Positions 56,469 through 64,000 of a DNA stretch of 64,000 nucleotides are shown piece after piece. This DNA comes from SIG565 sp045613385 (GTDB lineage: Bacteria; Bacillota; Clostridia; Oscillospirales; Acutalibacteraceae). A program made the position numbers and the translations under genes. The stretch's first letter is position 1; each line of letters opens with the position of its first letter. Below the pieces are notes generated by a model that made no database searches, had not been told where the DNA came from, and worked only from the letters and a program-made list of their open reading frames with translations. Location of the stretch: the NCBI GenBank assembly GCA_045613385.1, contig JAZLAW010000019.1, positions 1 through 64,000 on the forward strand, given 5' to 3'.

Positions 56469-58514
56469 TTGAAACGTTATTCAACAGCTCAAATTAAAAA
56501 CATTGCGTTGCTCGGCCACGGTGGTTCGGGTAAGACTACATTGGCGGACGCATTGTTATATTACGGAAAAGCGACAGAACGTATAGGTAAGACTGCAGAT
56601 GGTACAACAGTTATGGACTTTGAAGAAGCCGAAAAGAAACGCGCGTGTTCTTTGTCGTCGGCATTTTATCCGCTTGAAGTCGGGGATAAAAAAATCAATT
56701 TAATTGATGCACCCGGACTTTTTGATGCGTCTGTCGGCGCTTATGAGGCGGTTTTCGCCGCGGACAGTAACATAATCGTGCTTTCGGGTAAATCGGGCTT
56801 TACGGTTGGGGCGCAACAAAATTTTGAACGCGCAAGAGCGCTTAAAAAACCATCGGCCTTCTTTATAGGTAAGTTAGATTCAACACATGCACATTTTTAC
56901 CGTGTTATTTCGCGACTCACAGGGCTTTACGGTGCTATTATCTGCCCGGTAGTTGTGCCCTTCCTGCAAGGTGAAAAGGTAGCTTGTTATGTCGACTTTG
57001 TCAACGATAAAGCATACATCTGCACAGGTCTTAATGTCACGGAATGCGAAATGCCGGTGAGCGAAGAAATAGACCAGATGCGGAACATTATGCTCGAAAC
57101 AATAGCGTCCACCGATGAAGCATTAATGGAAAAATATTTTGAAGGCGAATCCTTTACATATGAAGAAAAAATATCGGCATTACAAAACGGTGTTCTCTCG
57201 GGAGACATCTGTCCGGTATTTTGCGGTGTTCAGCAGACCGGCGATGCTGTACCGCTTTTTGCAGATATAATTTATGAAATTATGCCATCGGCCGATAAGT
57301 GCAGTATACAGGTGGTATCAGGCGGAAACGAAACTACCGTTTCACCTGATGAATCAAAAGCTGCTGCGGCAGTTGTCTTTAAAACAGTTGCCGACCCGTT
57401 TGTTGGAAAACTGTCTTACTTTAAGGTCGTAAACGGAGTTATTACGGGAGATACAAAACTTAAAAATTTACGTACGGGTGAAGAATTCCGCGCCGGTAAA
57501 GTTATGGTGCCGAAAGCTGCAAAACAGGAAGATATTGATGGTGTTCCCGCGGGAGATATCGGTGTTGCTGCTAAGATATCCAATGTTTCAACAGGCGATA
57601 CTATGGCGGTAAATGGGGATATCATAATTAAATTACCTGAATTCCCGTTACCTGAATATTCTATGGCAGTATTTCCGCAGAATAAGGGTGACGAAGAAAA
57701 AATTGCTAATTCTTTGGCTCGACTCAGCGAAGAAGACCCGAGCATCAAGGTAGAATATAATACCGAAACTCGCGAACAGATATTGTCGGGACTTGGCGAA
57801 CAGCATATTGATATTATCATATCTAAGTTAAAACAAAAATTTGGTTTAAGCATTACACTCAAGAAACCATCGGTAGCATATAGGGAGACTATACGTAAGT
57901 CTGTCAAGGTACAGGGAAGATATAAGAAACAGTCTGGCGGACACGGTCAGTTTGGCGATGTGTGGATTGAATTTGAACCGAGTGACTCTGAAGAGCTTAT
58001 CTTTGAAGAGAAAGTTTTCGGCGGCGCAGTTCCCAAGAACTTCTTCCCCGCAGTAGAAAAGGGTTTGAGAGACAGTGTTAAACAGGGCGTACTGGCTGGT
58101 TATCCGATGGTTGGCATCAAGGCTACACTTGTCGATGGTTCTTATCATCCGGTTGACTCTTCAGAAATGTCATTTAAAACGGCGGCTTCTTTAGCGTTCA
58201 AGGATGGTATACCAAAAGCATCCCCTGTTTTGTTAGAGCCAATAGGCGCACTTAAGGTTATAACAAACGATGAGACACTTGGTGATGTTATAGGCGAAAT
58301 TAACAAGCGCCGTGGCAGAGTAATAGGTATGTCACCGACCGAAAATAAGATGCAGGAAATAATTGCCGAAACACCGATTTCCGAAATGCACGATTTTTCT
58401 ACTGCTATGCGTTCGATAACACAAGGCAGAGCAAAGTTTACACTCGAATTTGAGAGATATGAACAGCTACCGGAAATGTTATCAAAAGATGTAATAGCGG
58501 CAAGACAGGAATAA
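56469..58514 (+). CDS. EF-G-like translational GTPase
   Basis: A 681-residue GTPase related to elongation factor G, of the type annotated as EF-G-like or EF-G2. G1 is LLGHGGSGKTTLADALL; G3 is NLIDAPGLFD instead of the usual DTPGH, and the G4 position reads FIGKLDSTH rather than NKxD. Domains II-V follow: GTGEEF-like barrel, LPEYSMAVFPQNKGDEEKIANSL, SGLGEQHIDIIISKLK and the domain IV/V region to FTLEFERYEQLPEML. The altered G3/G4 motifs separate it from housekeeping EF-G; the role is unknown. TTG start, AAAGGAG 9 bases upstream. Confidence 0.9.
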   Translation: MKRYSTAQIKNIALLGHGGSGKTTLADALLYYGKATERIGKTADGTTVMDFEEAEKKRACSLSSAFYPLEVGDKKINLIDAPGLFDASVGAYEAVFAADSNIIVLSGKSGFTVGAQQNFERARALKKPSAFFIGKLDSTHAHFYRVISRLTGLYGAIICPVVVPFLQGEKVACYVDFVNDKAYICTGLNVTECEMPVSEEIDQMRNIMLETIASTDEALMEKYFEGESFTYEEKISALQNGVLSGDICPVFCGVQQTGDAVPLFADIIYEIMPSADKCSIQVVSGGNETTVSPDESKAAAAVVFKTVADPFVGKLSYFKVVNGVITGDTKLKNLRTGEEFRAGKVMVPKAAKQEDIDGVPAGDIGVAAKISNVSTGDTMAVNGDIIIKLPEFPLPEYSMAVFPQNKGDEEKIANSLARLSEEDPSIKVEYNTETREQILSGLGEQHIDIIISKLKQKFGLSITLKKPSVAYRETIRKSVKVQGRYKKQSGGHGQFGDVWIEFEPSDSEELIFEEKVFGGAVPKNFFPAVEKGLRDSVKQGVLAGYPMVGIKATLVDGSYHPVDSSEMSFKTAASLAFKDGIPKASPVLLEPIGALKVITNDETLGDVIGEINKRRGRVIGMSPTENKMQEIIAETPISEMHDFSTAMRSITQGRAKFTLEFERYEQLPEMLSKDVIAARQE

Positions 58515-58519
58515 TATAA

Positions 58520-58550
58520 AAGCCCCCTTGAATTTCAAGGGGGCTTAAAA
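58520..58550 (+). terminator. Terminator of the EF-G-like gene
   Basis: AAGCCCCCTTGAA / TTCAAGGGGGCTT stem followed by AAAACTTTAAT; short T-tract on this strand, longer on the other (CTTTTATATT). Confidence 0.8.
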
Positions 58551-58552
58551 CT

Positions 58553-58745
58553 TTAATAAGAAAAGGCAAGGGGTTTAACCCTTGCCTTATATTTTTTAAA
58601 CCATTGGACTCACCAATCAAGATTAGAAATTTTTTGTTTTAAACTAAACTGTACTTTGGACTCACCGCTTTCCTAAAAAATTTTGCCATATGACTGAGGT
58701 TCGGTTGCCGTGAACATCGGTATCAGTCCTTTCCTTTCTTTTTCT
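58553..58745 (-). ncRNA. Candidate small RNA of unknown class
   Basis: A minus-strand unit of about 190 bases runs from a near-consensus promoter (58752-58780) to a hairpin terminator (58563-58588) with a TTTTCTT tail. It has no credible open reading frame. The 5' part folds as GACTGA...TCAGTC around ACCGATGTTCACGG. The motif GGTGAGTCCAA occurs twice, about 50 bases apart, and its AGTCC could also pair with the 5' GGACT. I do not recognise the class. The segment GGACTG...CGGCAACC faintly recalls an S-box riboswitch, but the rest does not fit. Confidence 0.5.
58563..58588. terminator. Hairpin terminator of the candidate small RNA
   Basis: AAGGCAAGGG / CCCTTGCCTT with loop GTTTAA; TTTTCTTATT follows on the minus strand and TATATTTTTT on the plus strand. 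Confidence 0.85.
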
Positions 58746-58751
58746 GTCTTT

Positions 58752-58780
58752 AATATACCACAACTTAACTAAAATGTCAA
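58752..58780 (-). promoter_or_regulatory. Promoter of the candidate small RNA
   Basis: Minus-strand TTGACA (58775-58780), 17-base spacer, TATATT (58752-58757), with no coding sequence downstream before the terminator. Confidence 0.75.
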
Positions 58781-58870
58781 GGAAAAGTTTATAATTTTTA
58801 TTAAAAATGTTCAAAAAGTTTTATTTTTAGTAGTATTTCTTGAAAAATCAAGGTTAAAATGCAAATATTA

Positions 58871-58899
58871 TTGACTAAAGGGCATATATCATTTAAAAT
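58871..58899 (+). promoter_or_regulatory. Promoter of the DUF1292 gene
   Basis: TTGACT (58871-58876), 17-base spacer, TAAAAT (58894-58899), about 30 bases before the start codon. Confidence 0.7.
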
Positions 58900-58929
58900 A
58901 TAAATATAATGATAAGTGAGGTAATAAAA

Positions 58930-59241
58930 ATGGAAGATAAAAAAATAACAGAAGAATATAATCCTGATTTAATTTCTCTTTGCGACGATGAAGGAAATGA
59001 GTACAATTTTGAAGTGCTTGATGCGGTTGAAACCGATGAAGCAAGATATTTAGCCCTTTTACCTATCCACAGTGACCCACAGGCGTTGCTTGATGATAGC
59101 GGGGAACTCGTAATTGTTAAGGTTGATGAAGAAAACGGCGAAGAGTTTTTCTCTGAAATTGAAGATGATGATGAGTATGAGATGATTGCCGACGCGTTTA
59201 TCGATCGTTTGCAAAATGCTTTTGAAATAACCGAAGAATAA
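58930..59241 (+). CDS. DUF1292 domain-containing protein
   Basis: A 103-residue, very acidic protein. SLCDDEGNEYNFEVLDAVETDEARYLALLPI and a second E-rich block with VKVDEENGEEFFSEIEDDDEYEMIADAF match the DUF1292 family, widespread in Bacillota and of unknown function. GAGG lies 9 bases before the ATG at 58930. In many genomes the family lies near yrrK/mutS2 or udk; here it stands alone before the 6S RNA. Confidence 0.9.
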   Translation: MEDKKITEEYNPDLISLCDDEGNEYNFEVLDAVETDEARYLALLPIHSDPQALLDDSGELVIVKVDEENGEEFFSEIEDDDEYEMIADAFIDRLQNAFEITEE

Positions 59242-59271
59242 TTTATTGCAATTTTAATAAAATAGTATTGT

Positions 59272-59465
59272 CCTACCCTGTTCGCGAATTGTTCTATATA
59301 ACCCTACAAGCTATTTTCAGGGAGTCGGGAATATACGGCGGGATGCAGACCTCCCGTTATGCCGAGTTTTCGTTGTACTAACGGAAGAAGGGAGCGCGAA
59401 ACCGTATACGAGACACCCACCTGCTTTTTGCAGGTTATCATTAGCACACTACGGCAGGGTGGGGT
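59272..59465 (+). ncRNA. ssrS: 6S RNA
   Basis: A GC-rich RNA gene of about 190 bases in an AT-rich gap without coding sequence. Its ends pair: CCTACCCTG (59272-59280) with CAGGGTGGGG (59455-59464). Between them lies a long interrupted helix around an open internal bubble, as in 6S RNA. The 3' part GAGACACCCACCTGC...GCAGG matches the 6S pattern I know from Clostridia. A T-run follows. It would bind sigma-A RNA polymerase and regulate transcription on entry to stationary phase. Promoter: TAAAAT at 59258 gives the right start, with a poor -35. Confidence 0.85.
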
Positions 59466-59490
59466 TATTTTTTTGTAAAATTTCTAAAGA

Positions 59491-59519
59491 TTGACATTTT
59501 ATGTAAAATAATGTATAAT
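59491..59519 (+). promoter_or_regulatory. Full-consensus promoter of the AbrB-like gene
   Basis: TTGACA (59491-59496), 17-base spacer, TATAAT (59514-59519). AATTTCTAAA occurs on both sides (59479-59488 and 59517-59526), a possible operator pair. Confidence 0.85.
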
Positions 59520-59553
59520 TTCTAAAAAATATGTGTTTTTAGGAGTGGGATAT

Positions 59554-59811
59554 ATGGTATCTATGGGAATTTTACGTCCGGTTGACCGCAACGGAAGAAT
59601 TGTTATACCTAAGGAGTTGCGTAAGCAGCTGGATATAAAAGATGAAGTTGACAGTCTTGAGATTTTCACAGATGGGGATGTAATTGTTCTTCGCAAGTAT
59701 AGGCCCTCCTGTATTTTTTGCGGAAATAGCGGCAACGTGTTTCAGATGAACGGACATAAGGTTTGTCTTAAATGTATTGATAAATTAAATGAGATGAAGA
59801 ATTCATTATAA
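59554..59811 (+). CDS. AbrB-family regulator with C-terminal zinc ribbon
   Basis: An 85-residue transition-state-type regulator. Residues 4-50 form the AbrB/SpoVT swapped-hairpin DNA-binding domain (GILRPVDRNGRIVIPKELRKQL). Residues 53-74 carry C53-x2-C56 and C71-x2-C74, a small zinc-ribbon-like module that is common in clostridial AbrB relatives. The start at 59554 is set by AGGAG 8 bases upstream. It probably dimerises, and its own promoter may be a target. Confidence 0.9.
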   Translation: MVSMGILRPVDRNGRIVIPKELRKQLDIKDEVDSLEIFTDGDVIVLRKYRPSCIFCGNSGNVFQMNGHKVCLKCIDKLNEMKNSL

Positions 59812-59815
59812 AAAG

Positions 59816-59847
59816 AAAATCTGTGTGGGTGAACCACACAGATTTTT
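59816..59847. terminator. Bidirectional terminator
   Basis: Thirteen-bp stem AAAATCTGTGTGG / CCACACAGATTTT with loop GTGAA between the convergent AbrB-like and degV genes. Confidence 0.92.
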
Positions 59848-60721
59848 ATTTTTCCCTGACCCCGTCATCACCAACAAAATAAAGCGCTAAAGAATCGGGA
59901 CCAATATGAATCCCCGTCACCGGCTCATGTACTACCGAGAGAACCTGTTTATCGGGGGTTATTTCATTTATCAATCTTGCCAGAGTTTTTGCATCTTCCG
60001 GACAGTCGCAATGAGAAATACATACCGGTAAATCATTTTTTACAGAAAGTTCTTTATATGCCTGAATTAAAAAAGATAATACCTTTTTACGACCGCGTAC
60101 CTTGTCTGTTACGACAATTTTGCCGTTTTTATCTCCTTTAAGAATAGGTTTAATACCGAGCGCGGTACCTATTACTGCGGTGGCGGTGGATACTCTGCCG
60201 CTTCTGCGCAGATGCATAAGGTCGCCGACTGTAAAAATCTGCATTATTTTATGCCGTAATTTATTAAGCTGTGAGAAAGTGGTTTCTATATCAATTCCGT
60301 TATGTTTATTTCGCACGGCAGAGAAGATGAGCGGAAAAATACCGCTTGAAGCACCAAGACTGTCTACAATAAGGATTTTTCTGTCAGGGTATTTATCCTT
60401 TAGTTCTGCCGCGGCGATATTTGCCGAGTTAATGCAACCGCTCACCCCTGAAGAAATACCGATGTAAAGAATATCCTGTTTATTTTTAAGATGCGGCTCA
60501 AAATATTCGCAGAATTTTTCGGGATTAATTTGTGAAGTGGTTGCTCTCACACCGCTGCGCAGCGCGTTATAAAAATCACTGTAATTATCTGTTTCATCAA
60601 AGATACCAATGTTTTCTTTATCATCAATTATAAAAGAAAGCGGAATGACTGTTATGTTATTTTCTTTAATGAATGTATTTGTAAGGTTGGCGGCCGAATC
60701 GGCGGCAATAATGTAAGACAT
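59846..60721 (-). CDS. DegV family fatty-acid-binding protein
   Basis: A 291-residue EDD-fold protein. IIAADSAANLTNTFI, RSGVRATTSQINPEKFCEYF, YIGISSGVSGCINSAN and VDSLGASSGIFPLIF are DegV signatures; the last part ends in VVHEPVTGIHIGPDSLALYFVGDD. Family members bind a fatty acid and, in several Gram-positive bacteria, act as FakB with a fatty-acid kinase. No fakA is visible here. It has no neighbours in the same direction. Confidence 0.93.
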   Translation of the reverse strand: MSYIIAADSAANLTNTFIKENNITVIPLSFIIDDKENIGIFDETDNYSDFYNALRSGVRATTSQINPEKFCEYFEPHLKNKQDILYIGISSGVSGCINSANIAAAELKDKYPDRKILIVDSLGASSGIFPLIFSAVRNKHNGIDIETTFSQLNKLRHKIMQIFTVGDLMHLRRSGRVSTATAVIGTALGIKPILKGDKNGKIVVTDKVRGRKKVLSFLIQAYKELSVKNDLPVCISHCDCPEDAKTLARLINEITPDKQVLSVVHEPVTGIHIGPDSLALYFVGDDGVREK

Positions 60722-60980
60722 ACGTGGCTCCTTTTTATTTTGTCAATAAGATTATAAAGGTAAGCATAAAAGCTCTCAACCTACTCAACAAAAATTTTTC
60801 TCTACATCGGTGAAATTGGAAGTAGAGTTGGATATATTAAAATTATTGACAGTTTTTTCAAGAAATATGAAGGAAATAATACGGTTTCAAGTAAAATATA
60901 ATAAAAGTAAAAAACTTGACTTTAAAGGGTAGTAAGGATATACTAAAATGGTAAAATATACAAAAAGGAGTATATAAATT
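60722..60980. other. Intergenic region with glf promoter and a small inverted repeat
   Basis: This 259-base gap lies between divergent degV and glf. TTGACT (60916-60921), 17-base spacer, TATACT (60939-60944) is a good promoter for glf. CTCTAC (60792-60797) and GTAGAG (60822-60827) form an inverted repeat near degV. I see nothing else to assign. Confidence 0.6.
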
Positions 60981-62078
60981 ATGTATGATTATTTAATTGT
61001 CGGGGCTGGCCTTTACGGTGCGGTTTTTGCAAGAGAAATGACAGACAAGGGCTTTAAATGTCTTGTAATAGATAAGCGCGACCATATTGCAGGCAACATT
61101 TTCACAGAAAAGGTAGAAGATATAAACGTGCATAAATACGGTGCGCATATTTTCCATACAAGCAATAAAAAGGTGTGGGAATATGTTAATCGCTTTGCAG
61201 AATTTAACCGCTATACAAATTCTCCCGTAGCAAATTACAAGGGCGAATTGTACAATCTGCCTTTTAATATGAACACATTTAATAAAATGTGGGGAGTTAT
61301 AACACCTGAGGAAGCAAAAGCTAAGATTGAAGAACAACGCGCTGCCGCAAAGGTTGAAAATCCGCAAAACCTTGAGGAACAGGCAATTAATCTTATAGGT
61401 ATGGATATTTACGAAAAGTTAGTAAAGCATTATACCGAAAAGCAGTGGGGCAGACCCTGTACTGAGCTACCCGCTTTTATAATTAAACGTTTACCGGTAA
61501 GATTTATATATGACAATAACTATTTCAACGATTTATATCAGGGTATAGCCATTGGCGGATACACAAAAATGGTTGAAAAAATGCTCGATGGAATCGAAGT
61601 TAAGTTGTCGGTTAATTTTATTGAAAATCGTGAAGAACTCAGTAAATTGGCCAAAACAGTAGTTTATACAGGACCTATTGATGAGTATTTTGGTTTCTGT
61701 AAAGGCAACTTAGAGTATCGCAGTGTGCGTTTTGAAACCGAAATCTTAGATATAGAAAATTATCAGGGCAATGCCGTAGTCAATTATACCGATGGCGACA
61801 CACCATATACGAGAATCATCGAACACAAGCATTTTGAATTCGGTGCACAACCCAAAACCGTTATCAGTCGCGAATATTCTGCAGAGTGGAAGCTGGGGGA
61901 TGAACCGTACTATCCTGTAAATGATGATAAAAACGGCAAACTCTATGAAGAGTATAAAAAGTTAGCTGAAAATGAGAAAAATGTAATATTTGGCGGACGA
62001 CTTGGTGAATATAAATATTATGATATGGATAAAGTTATACTTTCCGCATTGGAAAAAATAGATAGTATAATAGGGTGA
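60981..62078 (+). CDS. glf: UDP-galactopyranose mutase
   Basis: Flavoenzyme converting UDP-galactopyranose to UDP-galactofuranose for surface glycans. 365 residues: the FAD-binding motif is YLIVGAGLYGAVFAREM, then VIDKRDHIAGNIF, HKYGAHIFHTSNKKVW and YTEKQWGRPCTELPAF. The C-terminal region has GRLGEYKYYDMDKVI with the conserved arginine. AAGGAG precedes the ATG. An MFS transporter gene follows three bases after its stop, so the two are co-transcribed. Confidence 0.96.
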   Translation: MYDYLIVGAGLYGAVFAREMTDKGFKCLVIDKRDHIAGNIFTEKVEDINVHKYGAHIFHTSNKKVWEYVNRFAEFNRYTNSPVANYKGELYNLPFNMNTFNKMWGVITPEEAKAKIEEQRAAAKVENPQNLEEQAINLIGMDIYEKLVKHYTEKQWGRPCTELPAFIIKRLPVRFIYDNNYFNDLYQGIAIGGYTKMVEKMLDGIEVKLSVNFIENREELSKLAKTVVYTGPIDEYFGFCKGNLEYRSVRFETEILDIENYQGNAVVNYTDGDTPYTRIIEHKHFEFGAQPKTVISREYSAEWKLGDEPYYPVNDDKNGKLYEEYKKLAENEKNVIFGGRLGEYKYYDMDKVILSALEKIDSIIG

Positions 62079-62081
62079 AAA

Positions 62082-63413
62082 ATGAAATTAAACACAAAAA
62101 GAACTGTTCTTGTAGGTTTCGCGTTTCTTGCAATCAGCGCTTTCTGGCAGATGTATGACGGACTTATTCCAAAAATGCTCACCGAGACATTTAATATGCC
62201 TGAGTCGACAGCGGGTTATATTATGTCGGCTGATAATGTGTTGGCGTTGTTCCTTTTACCGCTTTTCGGCGGACTATCTGACCGTACAATGTCACCGCTC
62301 GGTAAACGCCGACCGTTTATCCTTTTCGGTACAATAGCGGCGGTGGCTTTGATGGTATGGTTGCCTATTATCGATAATAGCTTTTTTGCCGCGCCCGATA
62401 ATAACAAAATAATTACATTTATTATTTTGTTGGGACTTTTATTGATAGCTATGGGTACATTCAGAAGTCCCGCGGTTGCACTTATGCCTGACGTTACACC
62501 GAAACCGCTAAGAAGTAAGGGGAATGCCATTATTAATCTTATGGGAGCCATAGGCGGAATTCTCTATTTGATTGTGACAGCCGTTCTTTACCCCGCTTCT
62601 AAAACCGATGGACTTGCCCACATTAACTATATGCCGCTATTTTTCATTGTAGGCGGTATTATGCTTGTGTCGGTGCTCATCGTTATGTTTTTTGTTAATG
62701 AGCCTAAGTTGACACGCGAACGCGAAGAGATTGAAAAAGATTTACCCGATAATACTGCGGAAGAGGAACCCAAGACGGGTAAGACGGTTATGCCAAAGTC
62801 TGTTAAACGCAGTTTAATCTTTTTACTGCTTTCCGTAGCACTCTGGTTTATAGGATATAATGGAATTACTACCTGGTTCACAAGCTTTGCTAAAACTGTG
62901 TGGAATATGGAAATCGGTGTTGCGTCGCTCTGTTTAACCGTTGCTATGGCCGGCGCTATAGTAAGTTATATACCTGTAGGTATTGTTTCGAGTAAACTCG
63001 GCAGAAAAAGGGTTATACAGTTTGGAGTAGCGTTATTGGCAATCTGCTTTGCGGCGGGTTATATCTTCAGTATTATGTACAGTCAGTTTAACCCTGTGCT
63101 CTATGTGATATTCGTACTTGTCGGTGTTGCCTGGGCGTCAATCAACGTCAACTCATTCCCGATGGTTGTTGAAATGTGTAAGGGCGCCGATATAGGAAAA
63201 TTTACAGGATATTATTATACATTCAGTATGGCGGCGCAGATAGTGACACCAATAATTGCGGGTTATTTGCTTGAGAATATAAGTTACAAGATACTTTTCT
63301 TATACTCGGCTGTATTTGTAGCACTTTCGTTTATAACAATGTGTTTTGTAAAGCACGGAGATAGTAAGGTGGATGCGAAAATAGGCCTTGAAAGTTTCGA
63401 TGTGGGAGACTGA
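62082..63413 (+). CDS. MFS transporter (SLC45/GPH-like sugar permease type)
   Basis: A 443-residue carrier with twelve predicted helices. The loop signature between helices 2 and 3 is GGLSDRTMSPLGKRRPFILFG, typical of SLC45/sucrose-type and GPH carriers; SPAVALMPDVTPKPLRSKGNAI is the matching segment further on. It probably moves a sugar or glycoside with a cation. The central loop (about 205-235) is charged. It lies between glf and a glycerophosphodiesterase gene in one transcript. Confidence 0.9.
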   Translation: MKLNTKRTVLVGFAFLAISAFWQMYDGLIPKMLTETFNMPESTAGYIMSADNVLALFLLPLFGGLSDRTMSPLGKRRPFILFGTIAAVALMVWLPIIDNSFFAAPDNNKIITFIILLGLLLIAMGTFRSPAVALMPDVTPKPLRSKGNAIINLMGAIGGILYLIVTAVLYPASKTDGLAHINYMPLFFIVGGIMLVSVLIVMFFVNEPKLTREREEIEKDLPDNTAEEEPKTGKTVMPKSVKRSLIFLLLSVALWFIGYNGITTWFTSFAKTVWNMEIGVASLCLTVAMAGAIVSYIPVGIVSSKLGRKRVIQFGVALLAICFAAGYIFSIMYSQFNPVLYVIFVLVGVAWASINVNSFPMVVEMCKGADIGKFTGYYYTFSMAAQIVTPIIAGYLLENISYKILFLYSAVFVALSFITMCFVKHGDSKVDAKIGLESFDVGD

Positions 63414-63416
63414 TAA

Positions 63417-64000
63417 ATGAAATTTTTACTGATTTTTCTAATCATTGTCGCGTTGCTTTCCTTGTTATATGTTTTATCCTTAAAGGGCAGACGGGGAAAC
63501 CGCGATACAGAAAAATTTTTAAAAGTACGTTTTGCTCATCGCGGTCTGCATAACAAACCCACAACACCCGAAAACAGTATGTCGGCGTTCTGTTTGGCGG
63601 TAGAAAAGGGTTACGGGATAGAACTTGATGTGCATTTAATGGCGGACGGCCGCCTTGCGGTAATACACGATTCCAGCCTTAAAAGAACGGCAAATGCCGA
63701 CATCAGAATAGAAGAACTTGTAACCCAAGATTTAAATGCATTTAATCTTGAAGAAAGTGATGAAAAAATACCACTTTTTTCCGAGGTGTTGAAACTTGTA
63801 GATGGCAGGGTGCCACTGCTTGTGGAAATCAAAACCGAAGGTAATGTGGCTGCTGTAACCAAAGCGGCAGTACAAGAGTTAAAGAACTACGCGGGTGACT
63901 ATTGTATTGAGTCGTTCGACCCGAGAAGTATTTTATGGCTTAAAAACCACGCGCCGCATATTGTACGTGGGCAACTTACTCAAAATTTTATAAAGGAAGA
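63417..64000 (+). CDS. Glycerophosphodiester phosphodiesterase, membrane-anchored (3' end outside window)
   Basis: The frame is open from the ATG at 63417 to the end of the window, about 194 codons. An N-terminal helix (about 2-22) is followed by the GDPD domain: RFAHRGLHNKPTTPENSMSAF, then GYGIELDVHLMADGRLAVIHDSSLKRT with the catalytic His/Glu/Asp set, LVEIKTEG, and IESFDPRSILWLK. It would release glycerol-3-phosphate from glycerophosphodiesters or teichoic-acid-like polymers. It starts three bases after the transporter stop, with GGAG about 10 bases upstream. Confidence 0.93.
   Translation, partial: MKFLLIFLIIVALLSLLYVLSLKGRRGNRDTEKFLKVRFAHRGLHNKPTTPENSMSAFCLAVEKGYGIELDVHLMADGRLAVIHDSSLKRTANADIRIEELVTQDLNAFNLEESDEKIPLFSEVLKLVDGRVPLLVEIKTEGNVAAVTKAAVQELKNYAGDYCIESFDPRSILWLKNHAPHIVRGQLTQNFIKE

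Noticed and set aside
58600..58745. Possible S-box (SAM) riboswitch on the minus strand
   Set aside because: GGACTG...CGGCAACC resembles the S-box core, but the kink-turn, the ATGAA segment and a downstream methionine-pathway gene are missing; no gene follows on that strand before the terminator.
1..64000. CRISPR array, tRNA or rRNA genes
   Set aside because: No regularly spaced repeats, no cloverleaf with TTCRA loop and no rRNA motif was found on either strand by eye.

Overview
The window looks like a chromosomal segment of an anaerobic, spore-forming, low-GC Gram-positive bacterium of class Clostridia, possibly near Oscillospirales; the sequence does not let me go finer. The reasons are a six-subunit Rnf electron-transport operon, sporulation genes (cotJABC, spoVT, a SpoIIQ-like M23 protein), a Bacillota-style rimP-nusA-ylxR-ylxQ-infB cluster, near-consensus sigma-A promoters and frequent TTG/GTG starts. 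Most of it is core genome.

Layout. 1-3.3 kb: 3' end of lysS, a 0.4-kb internally deleted IS3-family element, an RluA pseudouridine synthase, radC and a GNAT acetyltransferase. 3.3-12.5 kb (minus strand): rnfCDGEAB, followed by a NusG-II-domain protein and a Gx transporter. Upstream of it lie a DUF1622 membrane protein, the flavinyltransferase apbE and a lipoprotein built of two repeats. 12.6-25.4 kb: cotJABC, trkA-trkH, a NlpC/P60-like protein, apgM, a Crp-type regulator with a NitT/TauT-type ABC transporter, holA, a Toprim (RNase M5-like) gene and a WYL regulator. 25.5-27.5 kb: three phage-tail-like genes with no other phage genes near them. 27.6-31.9 kb: an EamA transporter, a glycosyltransferase, a sugar-phosphate transferase and a DUF4432 epimerase-like protein. 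31.9-38.6 kb (minus): the complete atpIBEFHAGDC operon. 38.7-44.3 kb: an M20 amidohydrolase, an SDR-cytidylyltransferase fusion, a Zn alcohol dehydrogenase, an esterase and an SLC13-like permease.

44.3-46.3 kb is an accessory insert: an XRE regulator divergent from a MuF-like/barnase toxin gene and a barstar gene. It is flanked by a decayed copy of the 5' end of spoVT and by the intact spoVT. 46.9-54.6 kb holds the translation operon rimP-nusA-rnpM-ylxQ-infB-rbfA-nrnA-truB-ribF. 54.7-64 kb holds the SpoIIQ-like protein, a small lipoprotein, an EF-G-like GTPase, a candidate minus-strand small RNA, a DUF1292 gene, 6S RNA, an AbrB regulator with a zinc ribbon, degV, glf, an MFS transporter and the start of a glycerophosphodiesterase gene.

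How it fits together. Rnf would couple ferredoxin oxidation to ion export, and ApbE would attach FMN to RnfG and RnfD. The ATP synthase c subunit has a two-carboxylate ion site (E30/E63), a motif known from a Na+-specific rotor, so Rnf and the ATP synthase may share a sodium circuit. The parts that most merit follow-up are the duplicated RnfG, the epsilon subunit without its C-terminal domain, the barnase/barstar insert, the orphan tail cassette, the SDR-cytidylyltransferase fusion and the unidentified RNA near 58.6 kb. I saw no CRISPR array, tRNA or rRNA gene.
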